18,844 nucleotides of DNA, taken from positions 1-18,844 of the forward strand of contig JBDUDK010000103.1 of the NCBI GenBank assembly GCA_040002995.1, given 5' to 3'. The stretch's first letter is position 1; each line of letters begins with the position of its first letter. The DNA comes from JBDUDK01 sp040002995 (GTDB taxonomy: Bacteria; Actinomycetota; Acidimicrobiia; Acidimicrobiales; Ilumatobacteraceae). The notes below the pieces were generated by a model. The model ran no database searches, was not told the DNA's origin, and saw nothing but the letters and a program-made list of their open reading frames with translations. The translations under genes and the position numbers were made by a program. Shown in pieces: positions 9,366-16,490 of the stretch.

Positions 9366-9701
9366 TTACGAAGGTGAATTCGCGGCCCGGTTCAGTTTGT
9401 AGCGGGCCAAGTTCTCGACTCGCTCCATGTGCGCAGGGCTAGAACGGAAGCGGGCGCCGAGTTCGGGGAAATGGGCGCCGTTGTCGCGCCACTGCAGAAC
9501 ACGTCGCTCGATCGGGCGGAGCACCTCGTGGGGCTGACTCGCAGAGCGCTTGCTCCTCGGAAGGTCGGACATCTCTATGACGCGGCGAATCATCCCCGGG
9601 CTGCGCCGGAAGCGGCGGGCAATCTCGACCTCGCTCATGCCTTGCTCGGCGAGATGGCGCACCCGACGTTCAATGGCTCGCAGCGTGCCCTCCTGATCCA
9701 T
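9366..9701 (-). CDS. Small protein of two tandem helix-turn-helix repeats
   Basis: A 111-residue protein that I do not recognise as a named family. It contains two ungapped 46-residue repeats (residues 6-51 and 60-105) sharing 16 identical positions. Each opens with LRxIERRV, then a Gly, then a helix-turn-helix: SEVEIARRFRRSPGMIRRVI in the first and FPELGARFRSSPAHMERV in the second. The first resembles ordinary bacterial HTH segments of the sigma-70 region 4 or ParB type. The protein is strongly basic, without membrane segments, and probably binds DNA as a two-headed monomer. The ATG at 9701 is preferred over the in-frame start at 9728 because TACTAT stands 6 bases before it. It is convergent with the NuoF-like gene, with 5 bp between stop codons. 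Confidence 0.75.
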   Translation of the reverse strand: MDQEGTLRAIERRVRHLAEQGMSEVEIARRFRRSPGMIRRVIEMSDLPRSKRSASQPHEVLRPIERRVLQWRDNGAHFPELGARFRSSPAHMERVENLARYKLNRAANSPS

Positions 9702-9707
9702 GGAGCC

Positions 9708-9713
9708 ATAGTA
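9708..9713 (-). promoter_or_regulatory. -10-like box TACTAT for the tandem-HTH gene
   Basis: On the minus strand TACTAT, close to TATAAT, ends 6 bases before the ATG at 9701 and there is no Shine-Dalgarno, so the transcript is probably leaderless. The remaining ~100 bp up to the msrB stop show no clear terminator or other gene. Confidence 0.55.
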
Positions 9714-9820
9714 GGCCGTGAACAGCAAAGCGGCGGGCTCCGGCTGAGGGGATGGCCGTGCCCACCGCTTGCTAGTCCTTCAATATGCCCACCACCGCGG
9801 CGAATCAAACCTCGCGTACA

Positions 9821-10264
9821 TCACGACGTTTCTTGGCGCTCGAGCGTGAGTGCCGCGGAGTTGATGCAGAAGCGGTCGCCGGTAGCCGTGGGTCCATCAG
9901 GGAACACGTGGCCGAGGTGGCCACCGCACTGGCGGCAACAAACCTCGACACGGGTCATGAAATGGCTGTCGTCTCGATGGAGCGCGACGGCGTCGGTGAC
10001 CGCCGGTTCAGAAAAGCTCGGCCACCCACTGCCCGATTCGAACTTGGTGTCGGAGCTGAAGAGCGGGGCCTGACAGGCCGCGCACCGATAAATGCCGTCG
10101 TCGTGGCAGTCCCAGTACTCGCCGGTGAAGGCTCGCTCGGTGCCCGCCCTTCGAAGCACTTCGAACTGAGCCGGCGTCAGCTCGCGGCGCCATTCGTCTT
10201 CGGTCTTTTGGATCGTGGGAGGGGTCTCGTCGGATGCTTCCTTACGTGCCCTCGGCAGTCTCAT
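9821..10264 (-). CDS. msrB: Peptide-methionine (R)-S-oxide reductase
   Basis: A 147-residue MsrB, which reduces the R epimer of methionine sulfoxide in proteins with thioredoxin as donor. The structural zinc site is intact: CAAC (Cys61, Cys64) and CRQC (Cys110, Cys113). The catalytic Cys133 is in RFCINSAAL, and the family segments FESGSGWPSF, HFMTRVEV and GGHLGHVFPDGP are all present. The N-terminal ~20 residues are a variable lead-in. The ATG at 10264 follows GAGGAGG at good spacing. The gene diverges from the GH63-like glucosidase across about 107 bp, and the tandem-HTH gene lies downstream on the same strand with its own promoter. It is a housekeeping oxidative-damage repair enzyme; no specific tie to the neighbours is evident. 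Confidence 0.96.
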   Translation of the reverse strand: MRLPRARKEASDETPPTIQKTEDEWRRELTPAQFEVLRRAGTERAFTGEYWDCHDDGIYRCAACQAPLFSSDTKFESGSGWPSFSEPAVTDAVALHRDDSHFMTRVEVCCRQCGGHLGHVFPDGPTATGDRFCINSAALTLERQETS

Positions 10265-10371
10265 GGGTCTCCTCCTCGTATAACCGGACTGCTAACAGTC
10301 TCGCCCCTCAAACGACAAAGCGGACACATTGTGTGAGACGGGGACTCGATGACTTGGGAGACTGCTCGCTC
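10265..10371. promoter_or_regulatory. Divergent promoter region msrB / GH63 gene with two palindromes
   Basis: This gap contains TATAAC (10279-10284), a plus-strand -10-like box. Just downstream is the perfect inverted repeat GACTG-CTAA-CAGTC (10287-10300), and further on a second palindrome, ACACA-T-TGTGT (10324-10334). The msrB Shine-Dalgarno lies at the left edge. The first palindrome sits where a repressor would block plus-strand transcription. If transcription starts near 10290, the GH63 mRNA would carry a leader of about 80 bases that includes the second palindrome. The binding proteins are unknown. Confidence 0.4.
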
Positions 10372-12948
10372 ATGACCGATGTCGAGCGAGCCCGCTTGGA
10401 AGTCGATCGCGAAGCGTGGCTCCGATGGGGTCCATACCTCGCGGAACGGGCCTGGGGAACGGTGCGCGAGGACTACAGCGACAACGGAGACGCCTGGAAT
10501 TTCTTCCCCCACGACCATGCCCGCTCCCGCACCTACCGGTGGAGCGAGGATGGTATGGGCGGGATCTGTGACGACCATCAGCTGCTCTGTTTCGCGTGGT
10601 CCTTCTGGAACGGACACGATCCGATTCTCAAAGAACGCCTCTTCGGCCTCAGCGGCCCTGAGGGCAACCACGGCGAGGACGCCAAGGAGTATTGGTGGAA
10701 CCTCGATTCCACCCCGACCCACTCGTGGATGCGCTGGCGCTACTTCTACCCGCAAGCGGCGTTCCCCTACGCCGACCTGGTCGACGAGAACCGTCGGCGG
10801 GGCAAGCTCGATGGGGAATACGAACTGCTCGACACGGGGGTGTTCGAACAGGGGTATTGGGACATCACCGTCGACTACGCGAAGGCGACGCCCGACGACA
10901 TCGTGATGAGAGTCTCGGCTCGGAACGCGGGCGCCGAGACGGCCACGCTCGATCTGCTGGCCAACGTCTGGTTCCGCAACACGTGGTCGTGGGGCCTCGA
11001 CGACCGCCGCCCGCGGCTCACCGCGAAAGACGGCGCGATTGTGGCGGAGCACCACGCGCTCGGGCGCCGCGTGCTCAGCGGCTCGGGATCGCCCGAGCTC
11101 CTCTTTTGCGACAACGAGTCGAACGCGTTGCGCCTTTGGGGTGGGCAGGGATGCCGCTATCCGAAGGACGGCATCGGCGATCACGTCGTGCACGGCACCG
11201 ACACTGTCAATCCCGACGCCCAAGGCACCAAAGGGGCGATGCGCTACCGGCTCTTCGTCGCGCCAGGAGAGAGTGCGCAGCTCACCGTTCGCCTGAGCAC
11301 CGATGGAAAGGGCGTAGGTCAAGACGCCGTCGCGGTGCTCGAGGCGCGCGAGCGCGAGGCCGATGCGTTCTACTCCACGCTCACACCCGCAGGCGCCACC
11401 GCGGAGGAGGCGTCGGTGATGCGCCAGGCCTTCGCCGGCATGCTGTGGTCGAAACAGTTCTTCCACTACAACGTCGCGCGCTGGCTCGATGGCGACCCGG
11501 CTGCGCCCCCGCCTCCTGCGGATCGGCTCTCCGGTCGCAACCACGACTGGCGCCACCTCGACAACGCCGAGATCATCTCGATGCCCGACACGTGGGAGTA
11601 CCCGTGGTACGCCGCGTGGGACCTCGGGTTCCACTGCGTCGCTCTCGCCCGCGTCGATGCCCGGTTTGCCAAGGAGCAACTCGTTCTGCTCTGCCGCGAG
11701 TGGTTCATGCACCCGAACGGCCAGCTGCCCGCGTACGAGTGGAACTTCAGCGACGTCAACCCGCCCGTGCACGCGTGGGCGGCGCTGCGGGTGTTCGAGA
11801 TCGACGGCTCGCACGACTTCGAGTTCCTCGAGCGCGTGTTCCAGAAGCTCCTACTCAACTTCACCTGGTGGGTGAACCGCAAGGACGCTGGCGGGAACAA
11901 CGTGTTCGAAGGTGGCTTCCTCGGACTCGACAACATCGGTCCTATCGATCGATCGGAGCTGCCCGTCGACGGGATCCTCGAGCAATCCGACGGCAGCGCG
12001 TGGATGGGCATGTACTGCCTGAACTTGTTGGAGATCTCGCTGGTACTCGCCGCGCATGACGAGGCGTACGAGGACATGGCCACCAAGTTCTTCGAACACT
12101 TTGCCCTCATCGCGACGGCCATCTACGACCGCGGACTATGGAATGAGGAAGATGGCTTCTACTACGACATCCTGCAGATTGCAGGGGGCGAACGCGTCCC
12201 TCTGCGAGTGCGGTCGCTCGTGGGTCTGTTACCGCTTTGCGCCTCGACGACTCTCGGTGAAAGCACGCTGGACAAACTGCCGGCCTTCGCCCGCCGGCTG
12301 CGCTGGTTCATCGAGCACCGACCGCAATTCGTAGAGCACATCGATCGTGTTCACACTCGCGCCGGTGCCCAGGGCCGTCTGTTGGCGATCGTGAGCCCCG
12401 AGCGGCTCGGCCGCATGCTCCAGAAGATGCTCGCGTCGGACGAGTTCTTGTCACCGTTCGGCATCCGCTCCGTGAGCCAGCGTCATCGCGACCACCCCTT
12501 CTCGATCCAGCTGGGAGGTATGGCCGCGTCGGTTGACTACGAGCCGGCTGAGTCCGCTGTTGGTCTGTTCGGTGGAAACTCGAACTGGCGCGGTCCTGTG
12601 TGGTTCCCTGTGAACTACCTCATGATGGAGGCCCTGCGCAGCTATCACCGGTTCTTCGGGGAGGACTACACGGTCGAGATGCCGACTGGGTCCGGGCTCA
12701 TGATGACTCTCGACAAGGTGGCCGACGACATCGCGCGCCGGCTGGTCGCGCTGTTTCTCGAGGACGCGGATGGCCGGCGTCCGGTGCACGGTCCCTACGA
12801 GCGTTTTCACTCGGATCCGGCGTGGCACGACGTGATCCCGTTCCACGAGTATTTCCACGGCGATAACGGCATGGGCCTCGGTGCTTCGCACCAAACCGGC
12901 TGGACCGGCCTCGTCGCCGACCTCATCGCCGGGAGGCCACCACCATGA
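10372..12948 (+). CDS. GH63-like glucosidase (MGH1-like glycoside hydrolase)
   Basis: An 858-residue glycoside hydrolase with an (alpha/alpha)6-barrel catalytic domain, of the large bacterial 'glucosidase' group related to GH63. The N-terminal segment (WGPYLAERAWGTVREDYS, FFPHDHARSRTYRWSEDG, GPEGNHGEDAKEYWW) is typical of the group. In the barrel, TWEYPWYAAWDLGFH carries Asp417, the likely general acid, and FHEYFHGDNG carries Glu826, the likely general base; these assignments are by family analogy. GNSNWRGPVWFPVNYLMMEA is also conserved. No signal peptide is seen, so it should be cytoplasmic, acting on alpha-glucosides or glucosyl-solutes of unknown identity. The ATG at 10372 gives the family N-terminus; GGGAG lies 11 bases upstream. 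Its stop overlaps a minicistron leading into an oxidoreductase and an MFS transporter. Confidence 0.87.
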   Translation: MTDVERARLEVDREAWLRWGPYLAERAWGTVREDYSDNGDAWNFFPHDHARSRTYRWSEDGMGGICDDHQLLCFAWSFWNGHDPILKERLFGLSGPEGNHGEDAKEYWWNLDSTPTHSWMRWRYFYPQAAFPYADLVDENRRRGKLDGEYELLDTGVFEQGYWDITVDYAKATPDDIVMRVSARNAGAETATLDLLANVWFRNTWSWGLDDRRPRLTAKDGAIVAEHHALGRRVLSGSGSPELLFCDNESNALRLWGGQGCRYPKDGIGDHVVHGTDTVNPDAQGTKGAMRYRLFVAPGESAQLTVRLSTDGKGVGQDAVAVLEAREREADAFYSTLTPAGATAEEASVMRQAFAGMLWSKQFFHYNVARWLDGDPAAPPPPADRLSGRNHDWRHLDNAEIISMPDTWEYPWYAAWDLGFHCVALARVDARFAKEQLVLLCREWFMHPNGQLPAYEWNFSDVNPPVHAWAALRVFEIDGSHDFEFLERVFQKLLLNFTWWVNRKDAGGNNVFEGGFLGLDNIGPIDRSELPVDGILEQSDGSAWMGMYCLNLLEISLVLAAHDEAYEDMATKFFEHFALIATAIYDRGLWNEEDGFYYDILQIAGGERVPLRVRSLVGLLPLCASTTLGESTLDKLPAFARRLRWFIEHRPQFVEHIDRVHTRAGAQGRLLAIVSPERLGRMLQKMLASDEFLSPFGIRSVSQRHRDHPFSIQLGGMAASVDYEPAESAVGLFGGNSNWRGPVWFPVNYLMMEALRSYHRFFGEDYTVEMPTGSGLMMTLDKVADDIARRLVALFLEDADGRRPVHGPYERFHSDPAWHDVIPFHEYFHGDNGMGLGASHQTGWTGLVADLIAGRPPP

Positions 12949-12965
12949 GTTCCCCAAAACCATGA
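12945..12965 (+). other. Possible 6-codon minicistron bridging two genes by ATGA overlaps
   Basis: The ATG at 12945-12947 overlaps the GH63 stop (TGA 12946-12948) and is preceded by GGGAGG. It would encode MSSPKP and end at TGA 12963-12965, which itself overlaps the ATG (12962-12964) of the next gene. Both junctions are ATGA. The next gene lacks its own clear Shine-Dalgarno, so ribosomes could be handed across by re-initiation. Its translation is inferred only from the arrangement. Confidence 0.35.
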
Positions 12966-14365
12966 ATCCCAAAGCGACGGAGTTCGACGTCGTCGTTATC
13001 GGCGCGGGCCCCGCGGGTGAAGGTGCCGCGGGTCGCTGTGCCGACGGCGGACTGCGGGTGGCCATTGTCGAACGCGAGCTCATCGGCGGCGAATGCTCCT
13101 ATTGGGGTTGCATACCGTCGAAGACATTGATCCGTCCGGGCGATGTCTTGGCCGCGGCCCGCCGCGCACCGGGCGCCGCGGAGGCGATCATCGGCGCCAT
13201 CGACGTTGCCGCGGCGCTCGCGCAGCGTGATGTCATGACGTCGAACTGGAACGACTCTGGCCAGGTTCTCTGGCTCGACGGCAAAGGCATCACGCTGTTC
13301 CGAGGTGCGGCCCGCCTCACCGCGCCGAGGTGTGTCTCTGTCTCCGCGAGCGACGGCACCGTCACCTCGCTGACCGCTGCCCGGGCGGTCGTGCTGGCCT
13401 CTGGAACGAGTGCCGCCGTTCCGCCCATTGCCGGGCTCCGTGATGTCGCGCCCTGGGACAACCGCGGCGTCACGGCGGCCACGCACCTACCGCGACGGCT
13501 GCTCGTTATCGGTGGCGGTGCCGTCGGCGTCGAAATGGCACAGGCGTTCAGGCGCCTCGGGTCTGAACAGGTCACGGTCGTCGAAGGCAGCGAACGGCTG
13601 CTGGCGCGCGAAGAACCCTTTGCCGGCGACGAGCTCCGCGTGGCGTTCGAGGCCGAGGGCATCACCGTGCTCACGGAGGCCCGCATGAGCGCCGTGCGTC
13701 GCGAGGGCGGCGACGGGCCGATTGTGGCCACGCTGGTCGACGGGCGTGAGCTCTCGGCCGATGAGATTCTCGTGTCGGTTGGCCGCCGCCCCGCCACAGC
13801 CGACATCGGTCTCGAATCGGTGGGGCTCGAGCCCGGCAAATACGTCGCTGTCGACGACCGGCTGCGCGCGGTGGGCGTCGACGGTGACTGGCTTTATGCC
13901 GTCGGCGATTGCAACGGCCGGGCCCTTCTGACGCACATGGGCAAGTACCAGGCGCGTATCGCGGGCGATGTGATCCTTGGCCGGCCCGTCACCGATGTCG
14001 CCGACCAGGGCGCGGTTCCCAGAGTCACGTTCACCGATCCGCAGATCTGTGCGGTCGGGCTAACCGAGGCACAGGCGCGCGAGGCCGGCATCGACGTGAG
14101 GGCCGTCCAGTGCGCCACCGAGTCTGTCCCAGGCGCGTACACGCAAGGGAACGGGATCAAGGGCACCTGCAAGCTCGTAGTCGACGAGGCTCGCCGTGTG
14201 ATCGTCGGCGCGACGTTCACCGGACCTGGTCTCGCTGAGCTTCTTCACTCCGCCACGATCGCGATCGTGGGCCAGGTCACGATGGACCAGTTGTGGCATG
14301 CCGTGCCCTCGTTTCCGACCGTGAGCGAAGTGTGGCTGCGGTTGATGGAGACGTACGGCCTGTGA
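12962..14365 (+). CDS. FAD-dependent pyridine nucleotide-disulfide oxidoreductase
   Basis: A 467-residue class I disulfide oxidoreductase of the dihydrolipoamide dehydrogenase / mercuric reductase type. It has the FAD Rossmann motif VVVIGAGPAGEGAA (10-23), the redox-active disulfide GGECSYWGCIPSK (Cys45, Cys50), the NAD(P)H-binding motif LLVIGGGAVGVEMA, the second FAD segment LYAVGDCNG, and a C-terminal dimerisation domain ending PSFPTVSEVWLRLMETYGL. The His that normally precedes PTxSE and acts as proton carrier is replaced by Phe451, while Glu456 is kept, so the enzyme may not use a typical disulfide substrate. Similar actinobacterial proteins also have FPTxSE. The ATG at 12962 gives a normal N-terminus; the GTGA overlap at its end couples it to the MFS gene. 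The substrate is unknown. Confidence 0.88.
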   Translation: MNPKATEFDVVVIGAGPAGEGAAGRCADGGLRVAIVERELIGGECSYWGCIPSKTLIRPGDVLAAARRAPGAAEAIIGAIDVAAALAQRDVMTSNWNDSGQVLWLDGKGITLFRGAARLTAPRCVSVSASDGTVTSLTAARAVVLASGTSAAVPPIAGLRDVAPWDNRGVTAATHLPRRLLVIGGGAVGVEMAQAFRRLGSEQVTVVEGSERLLAREEPFAGDELRVAFEAEGITVLTEARMSAVRREGGDGPIVATLVDGRELSADEILVSVGRRPATADIGLESVGLEPGKYVAVDDRLRAVGVDGDWLYAVGDCNGRALLTHMGKYQARIAGDVILGRPVTDVADQGAVPRVTFTDPQICAVGLTEAQAREAGIDVRAVQCATESVPGAYTQGNGIKGTCKLVVDEARRVIVGATFTGPGLAELLHSATIAIVGQVTMDQLWHAVPSFPTVSEVWLRLMETYGL

Positions 14366-15579
14366 TCGTCAACGCCCTTCGCGGGCGACGCCAGGTGGTG
14401 CTCGCCGGGCTCGGTTTTATGGCCCTTGGTGCCCCGGTCGGCGCCTACGGGGTGGCGTGGCCATCGATGCGCGCGTCATTCCACCAACCGATCTCGTCGC
14501 TCGGTCTCCTGCTGTTCGTGTTCTGGTTGACCCGCGCGCTGGGCGCGGTGGCGGGCGGTCATCTCCACGAGGGTGGGGGAGTGCGCAGCCTGCGAGTCGC
14601 GGCGACCGCGCTGGCCGGTCTCGGCCTGCTCGGCATCGCCGTCGCCCCGACCTGGCCGCTCGTGCTCGTGGCCGCCGGGGCCGAGGGCGTCAGCAGCGGG
14701 ATGCTCGACACGACGCTGAACGCGTGGGCCACCCGCGGCGGCGGCAACGTACGCACCCTCAACGTCTTGCACACAGGTTTCCCGGTGGGAGCGACCATCG
14801 GGCCGCTGCTAATCACCGCGCTCACCGGTGCCGGACTTTCGTGGCGCTTCGGGTTCGCCCTGCTCGGCTGCGCGTACGTCGTCTTGGCCCTGACGTTGGC
14901 CCGGTTTCTGGAGTTATCGCCCCAGGCGGTGGCCGTCAAAGCTCCGACTCAACGGGCGCCGGCGGTGGCGCGCCTCGCCATAGCCGCGGGCATCGCGACG
15001 TTCTTCGCCTACGTGGGCGCCGAGGTCACCGTGGGCCAATGGGGCTCGACGCTGTTGCACGAGTCGCGGGGCCTGTCGGCGACGGCCGCCGGGCTCGCCA
15101 CTGCAGGCTTTTGGTTCAGCTTCGGCGTTGGACGCCTGACCGTCGGCCTCAGCGGGCCTCGTTGGCCGGCCTCGCGTTTGCTGGAGGCGAGCATGATCGT
15201 GGCGGGCGCAGGCGGGTTGGGCATTTGGATCTTGCCTGGTGCGGTGAGCGGCATCATCTCGATCTGCGTCGCGGGAGCCGGGATGGCGGCGATCTTCCCC
15301 ACGCTCGTGGCGCTCACCGTCCTACGGGCTCGAGGTGCGCGTGCCGTCGCGATGATCGGTTACCAGGTGGCCGCGGCGGCGGTGGGCGCGGCGGTCGTTC
15401 CGGGTGGCGTCGGGCTCCTTGTGTCATGGCGAAGCGTCGAGGCCATCGGACCCGTCGTCGTCTGCTGCCTGCTCCTCATGGCTGTGCTCGATCGCGCGAA
15501 CGCCCGTTTCGGCCGTAAGGCGGCGACGCTCGATCAGGAGGTGACCGCCGACGCGCTGGCTGCTAGCTCTTGCGCTTGA
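14362..15579 (+). CDS. MFS transporter
   Basis: A 405-residue hydrophobic protein with about 12 membrane segments in two halves, separated by a short polar loop near SPQAVAVKAPTQRAPAVAR. An MFS-like loop between helices 2 and 3 (RALGAVAGGHLHEGGGVRSLR) is degenerate, lacking the usual acidic residue. Glycine-rich helices such as FPVGATIGPLLITALTGAG and a second-half GFWFSFGVGRLTVG are characteristic of the superfamily. The GTG at 14362 overlaps the previous stop (GTGA) and is chosen over the in-frame start at 14293, because the protein then starts just before the first helix and GGAG lies about 10 bases upstream. The substrate is unknown; coupling to a glucosidase and a reductase suggests a sugar, glycoside or their product. 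Its 3' end overlaps the convergent gene by 17 bp. Confidence 0.85.
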   Translation: MIVNALRGRRQVVLAGLGFMALGAPVGAYGVAWPSMRASFHQPISSLGLLLFVFWLTRALGAVAGGHLHEGGGVRSLRVAATALAGLGLLGIAVAPTWPLVLVAAGAEGVSSGMLDTTLNAWATRGGGNVRTLNVLHTGFPVGATIGPLLITALTGAGLSWRFGFALLGCAYVVLALTLARFLELSPQAVAVKAPTQRAPAVARLAIAAGIATFFAYVGAEVTVGQWGSTLLHESRGLSATAAGLATAGFWFSFGVGRLTVGLSGPRWPASRLLEASMIVAGAGGLGIWILPGAVSGIISICVAGAGMAAIFPTLVALTVLRARGARAVAMIGYQVAAAAVGAAVVPGGVGLLVSWRSVEAIGPVVVCCLLLMAVLDRANARFGRKAATLDQEVTADALAASSCA

Positions 15580-15979
15580 GGGCGATCACGGGGATGACGC
15601 GGGTGGCCTTGGCCTGATACTCGGCGAACGCGGGCATCTGCTCGGCTTGGTGACTGTAGAGGCGGTCACGCTCCTCGCCCTTGGTGACTTCCGCGTCGAC
15701 GTCGAACTTCTCGCTTCCGAGTTCCACGGTGGCCGTCGGGTGCGCGACGAGATTGTGATACCAGGCTGGATTGGTCGGCGCTCCGGCCTTCGAAGCGATG
15801 ATCACGAGGCGGTCGCCATCGGTCGTGTAGACGACTGGGATCGTGTGGGCCCGGCCGCTCTTGGCTCCGGCGGTGGTCAAGATCAAGAGGGGAGCGTTGG
15901 CGAACTGCCCTCCGACTTTGCCGCCGTTCGCCCGGTACTCGGCGATCAGGTTCTCGTTGAACTCGCTCATGCCGGCCAC
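15563..15979 (-). CDS. Deazaflavin (F420)-dependent nitroreductase-family protein
   Basis: A 138-residue split-beta-barrel protein of the DDN (deazaflavin-dependent nitroreductase) family, known from mycobacteria for F420-linked quinone or nitro-compound reduction. The characteristic segments are NENLIAEYRANGGKVGG, PLLILTTAGAKSGRAHTIPVVY, DRLVIIASKAGAPTNPAWYHNL and HPTATVELGSEKFDV. The WYHNLxAHPxxxVE block is diagnostic. The GTG at 15979 is chosen because AGAGGAG sits five bases before it; the ATG three codons later (15970) is the alternative and would leave the Shine-Dalgarno too distant. A TACGGT -10-like box lies upstream. The physiological substrate is not known. Its stop lies 17 bp inside the 3' end of the convergent MFS gene. 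Confidence 0.88.
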   Translation of the reverse strand: MAGMSEFNENLIAEYRANGGKVGGQFANAPLLILTTAGAKSGRAHTIPVVYTTDGDRLVIIASKAGAPTNPAWYHNLVAHPTATVELGSEKFDVDAEVTKGEERDRLYSHQAEQMPAFAEYQAKATRVIPVIALKRKS

Positions 15980-16007
15980 ATCTACTCCTCTATGTCGGAA
16001 CGCGCCG

Positions 16008-16013
16008 ACCGTA
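16008..16013 (-). promoter_or_regulatory. -10-like box TACGGT for the DDN-family gene
   Basis: The minus-strand TACGGT lies 28 bases before the GTG at 15979. A start about 7 bases downstream would give a short leader containing the AGAGGAG Shine-Dalgarno, so this gene appears leadered, unlike its neighbours. Confidence 0.4.
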
Positions 16014-16058
16014 GCGTCAGCATCCACTCATGTACGCACCGTGGGCGGTGAGCGAGCT

Positions 16059-16454
16059 CTACCTCGACTGACCCGCGTCCGGGCGATCCGAGGAGCGCCA
16101 GAACGGGTTGAAGTCGTACATCGCCGAAACGGCCCGACCCAACTCATCCATCGCCGCCTGCACGATCTCGGTGCCCGGAAGCGCGGCCTTGGCGGCGCTC
16201 GCTCGGCGCTGCACGGCGCTCATCGCGTCTTCGAGCCGGCGCGTGGCGTCGAGGGATCCGGCCGCGTAGAACTCACGCATCCGCTCGATGCCCTCTGTGG
16301 TGTCGGCGAGCCGGTTGGCCACCACGCGAAAATTGGCGACCCCCTCGCGAAAGTCGGCCAGCGTCTTTGGCAACGCCCACAGCTCAGTCGCGAGCTGTCG
16401 ACGCCACTCGTCGAAGGTGCTCCACCGCTCCCGCAACCTCGCCCCATTGGCCAC
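16059..16454 (-). CDS. Unrecognised helical protein
   Basis: A 131-residue protein that I cannot assign to a family. It is predicted to be almost entirely alpha-helical, with charged and alanine-rich stretches (for example LADFREGVANFRVVANRLA and LEDAMSAVQRRASAAKAAL), no cysteine, no signal peptide and no membrane segment. Aromatic residues cluster at both ends (RWSTFDEWRRQ and MYDFNPFWRSSD). The amphipathic pattern could suit a coiled-coil, phasin-like or scaffold protein, but that is speculation. The GTG at 16454 is preferred over the TTG at 16487 because TACCGT ends 6 bases before it. It is transcribed divergently from the second luciferase-like gene with only 36 bp between start codons, which suggests linked regulation. 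Confidence 0.6.
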   Translation of the reverse strand: MANGARLRERWSTFDEWRRQLATELWALPKTLADFREGVANFRVVANRLADTTEGIERMREFYAAGSLDATRRLEDAMSAVQRRASAAKAALPGTEIVQAAMDELGRAVSAMYDFNPFWRSSDRPDAGQSR

Positions 16455-16460
16455 GGGCAA

Positions 16461-16484
16461 ACGGTAGCGGCGAGCCAGTACGGT
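16461..16484. promoter_or_regulatory. Back-to-back leaderless -10 boxes in a 36-bp divergent region
   Basis: The minus-strand TACCGT (16461-16466) ends 6 bases before the GTG at 16454. The plus-strand TACGGT (16479-16484) ends 6 bases before the GTG at 16491. The boxes are 12 bp apart and face outward, so each promoter's upstream contacts lie over the other promoter and the first codons of the other gene. No Shine-Dalgarno is needed or clearly present for either gene. Confidence 0.5.
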
Positions 16485-16490
16485 CAAGGG

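Noticed and set aside
10261..11814. Minus-strand open frame of 517 codons opposite the glucosidase
   Set aside because: Antisense to a strongly conserved GH63-like gene, and its composition is typical of an antisense frame. No domain could be recognised.
14457..15518. Alternative plus-strand frame (353 codons) inside the MFS gene
   Set aside because: It is Arg/Gly-rich and lacks hydrophobic segments, while the overlapping frame encodes a clear multi-helix transporter.
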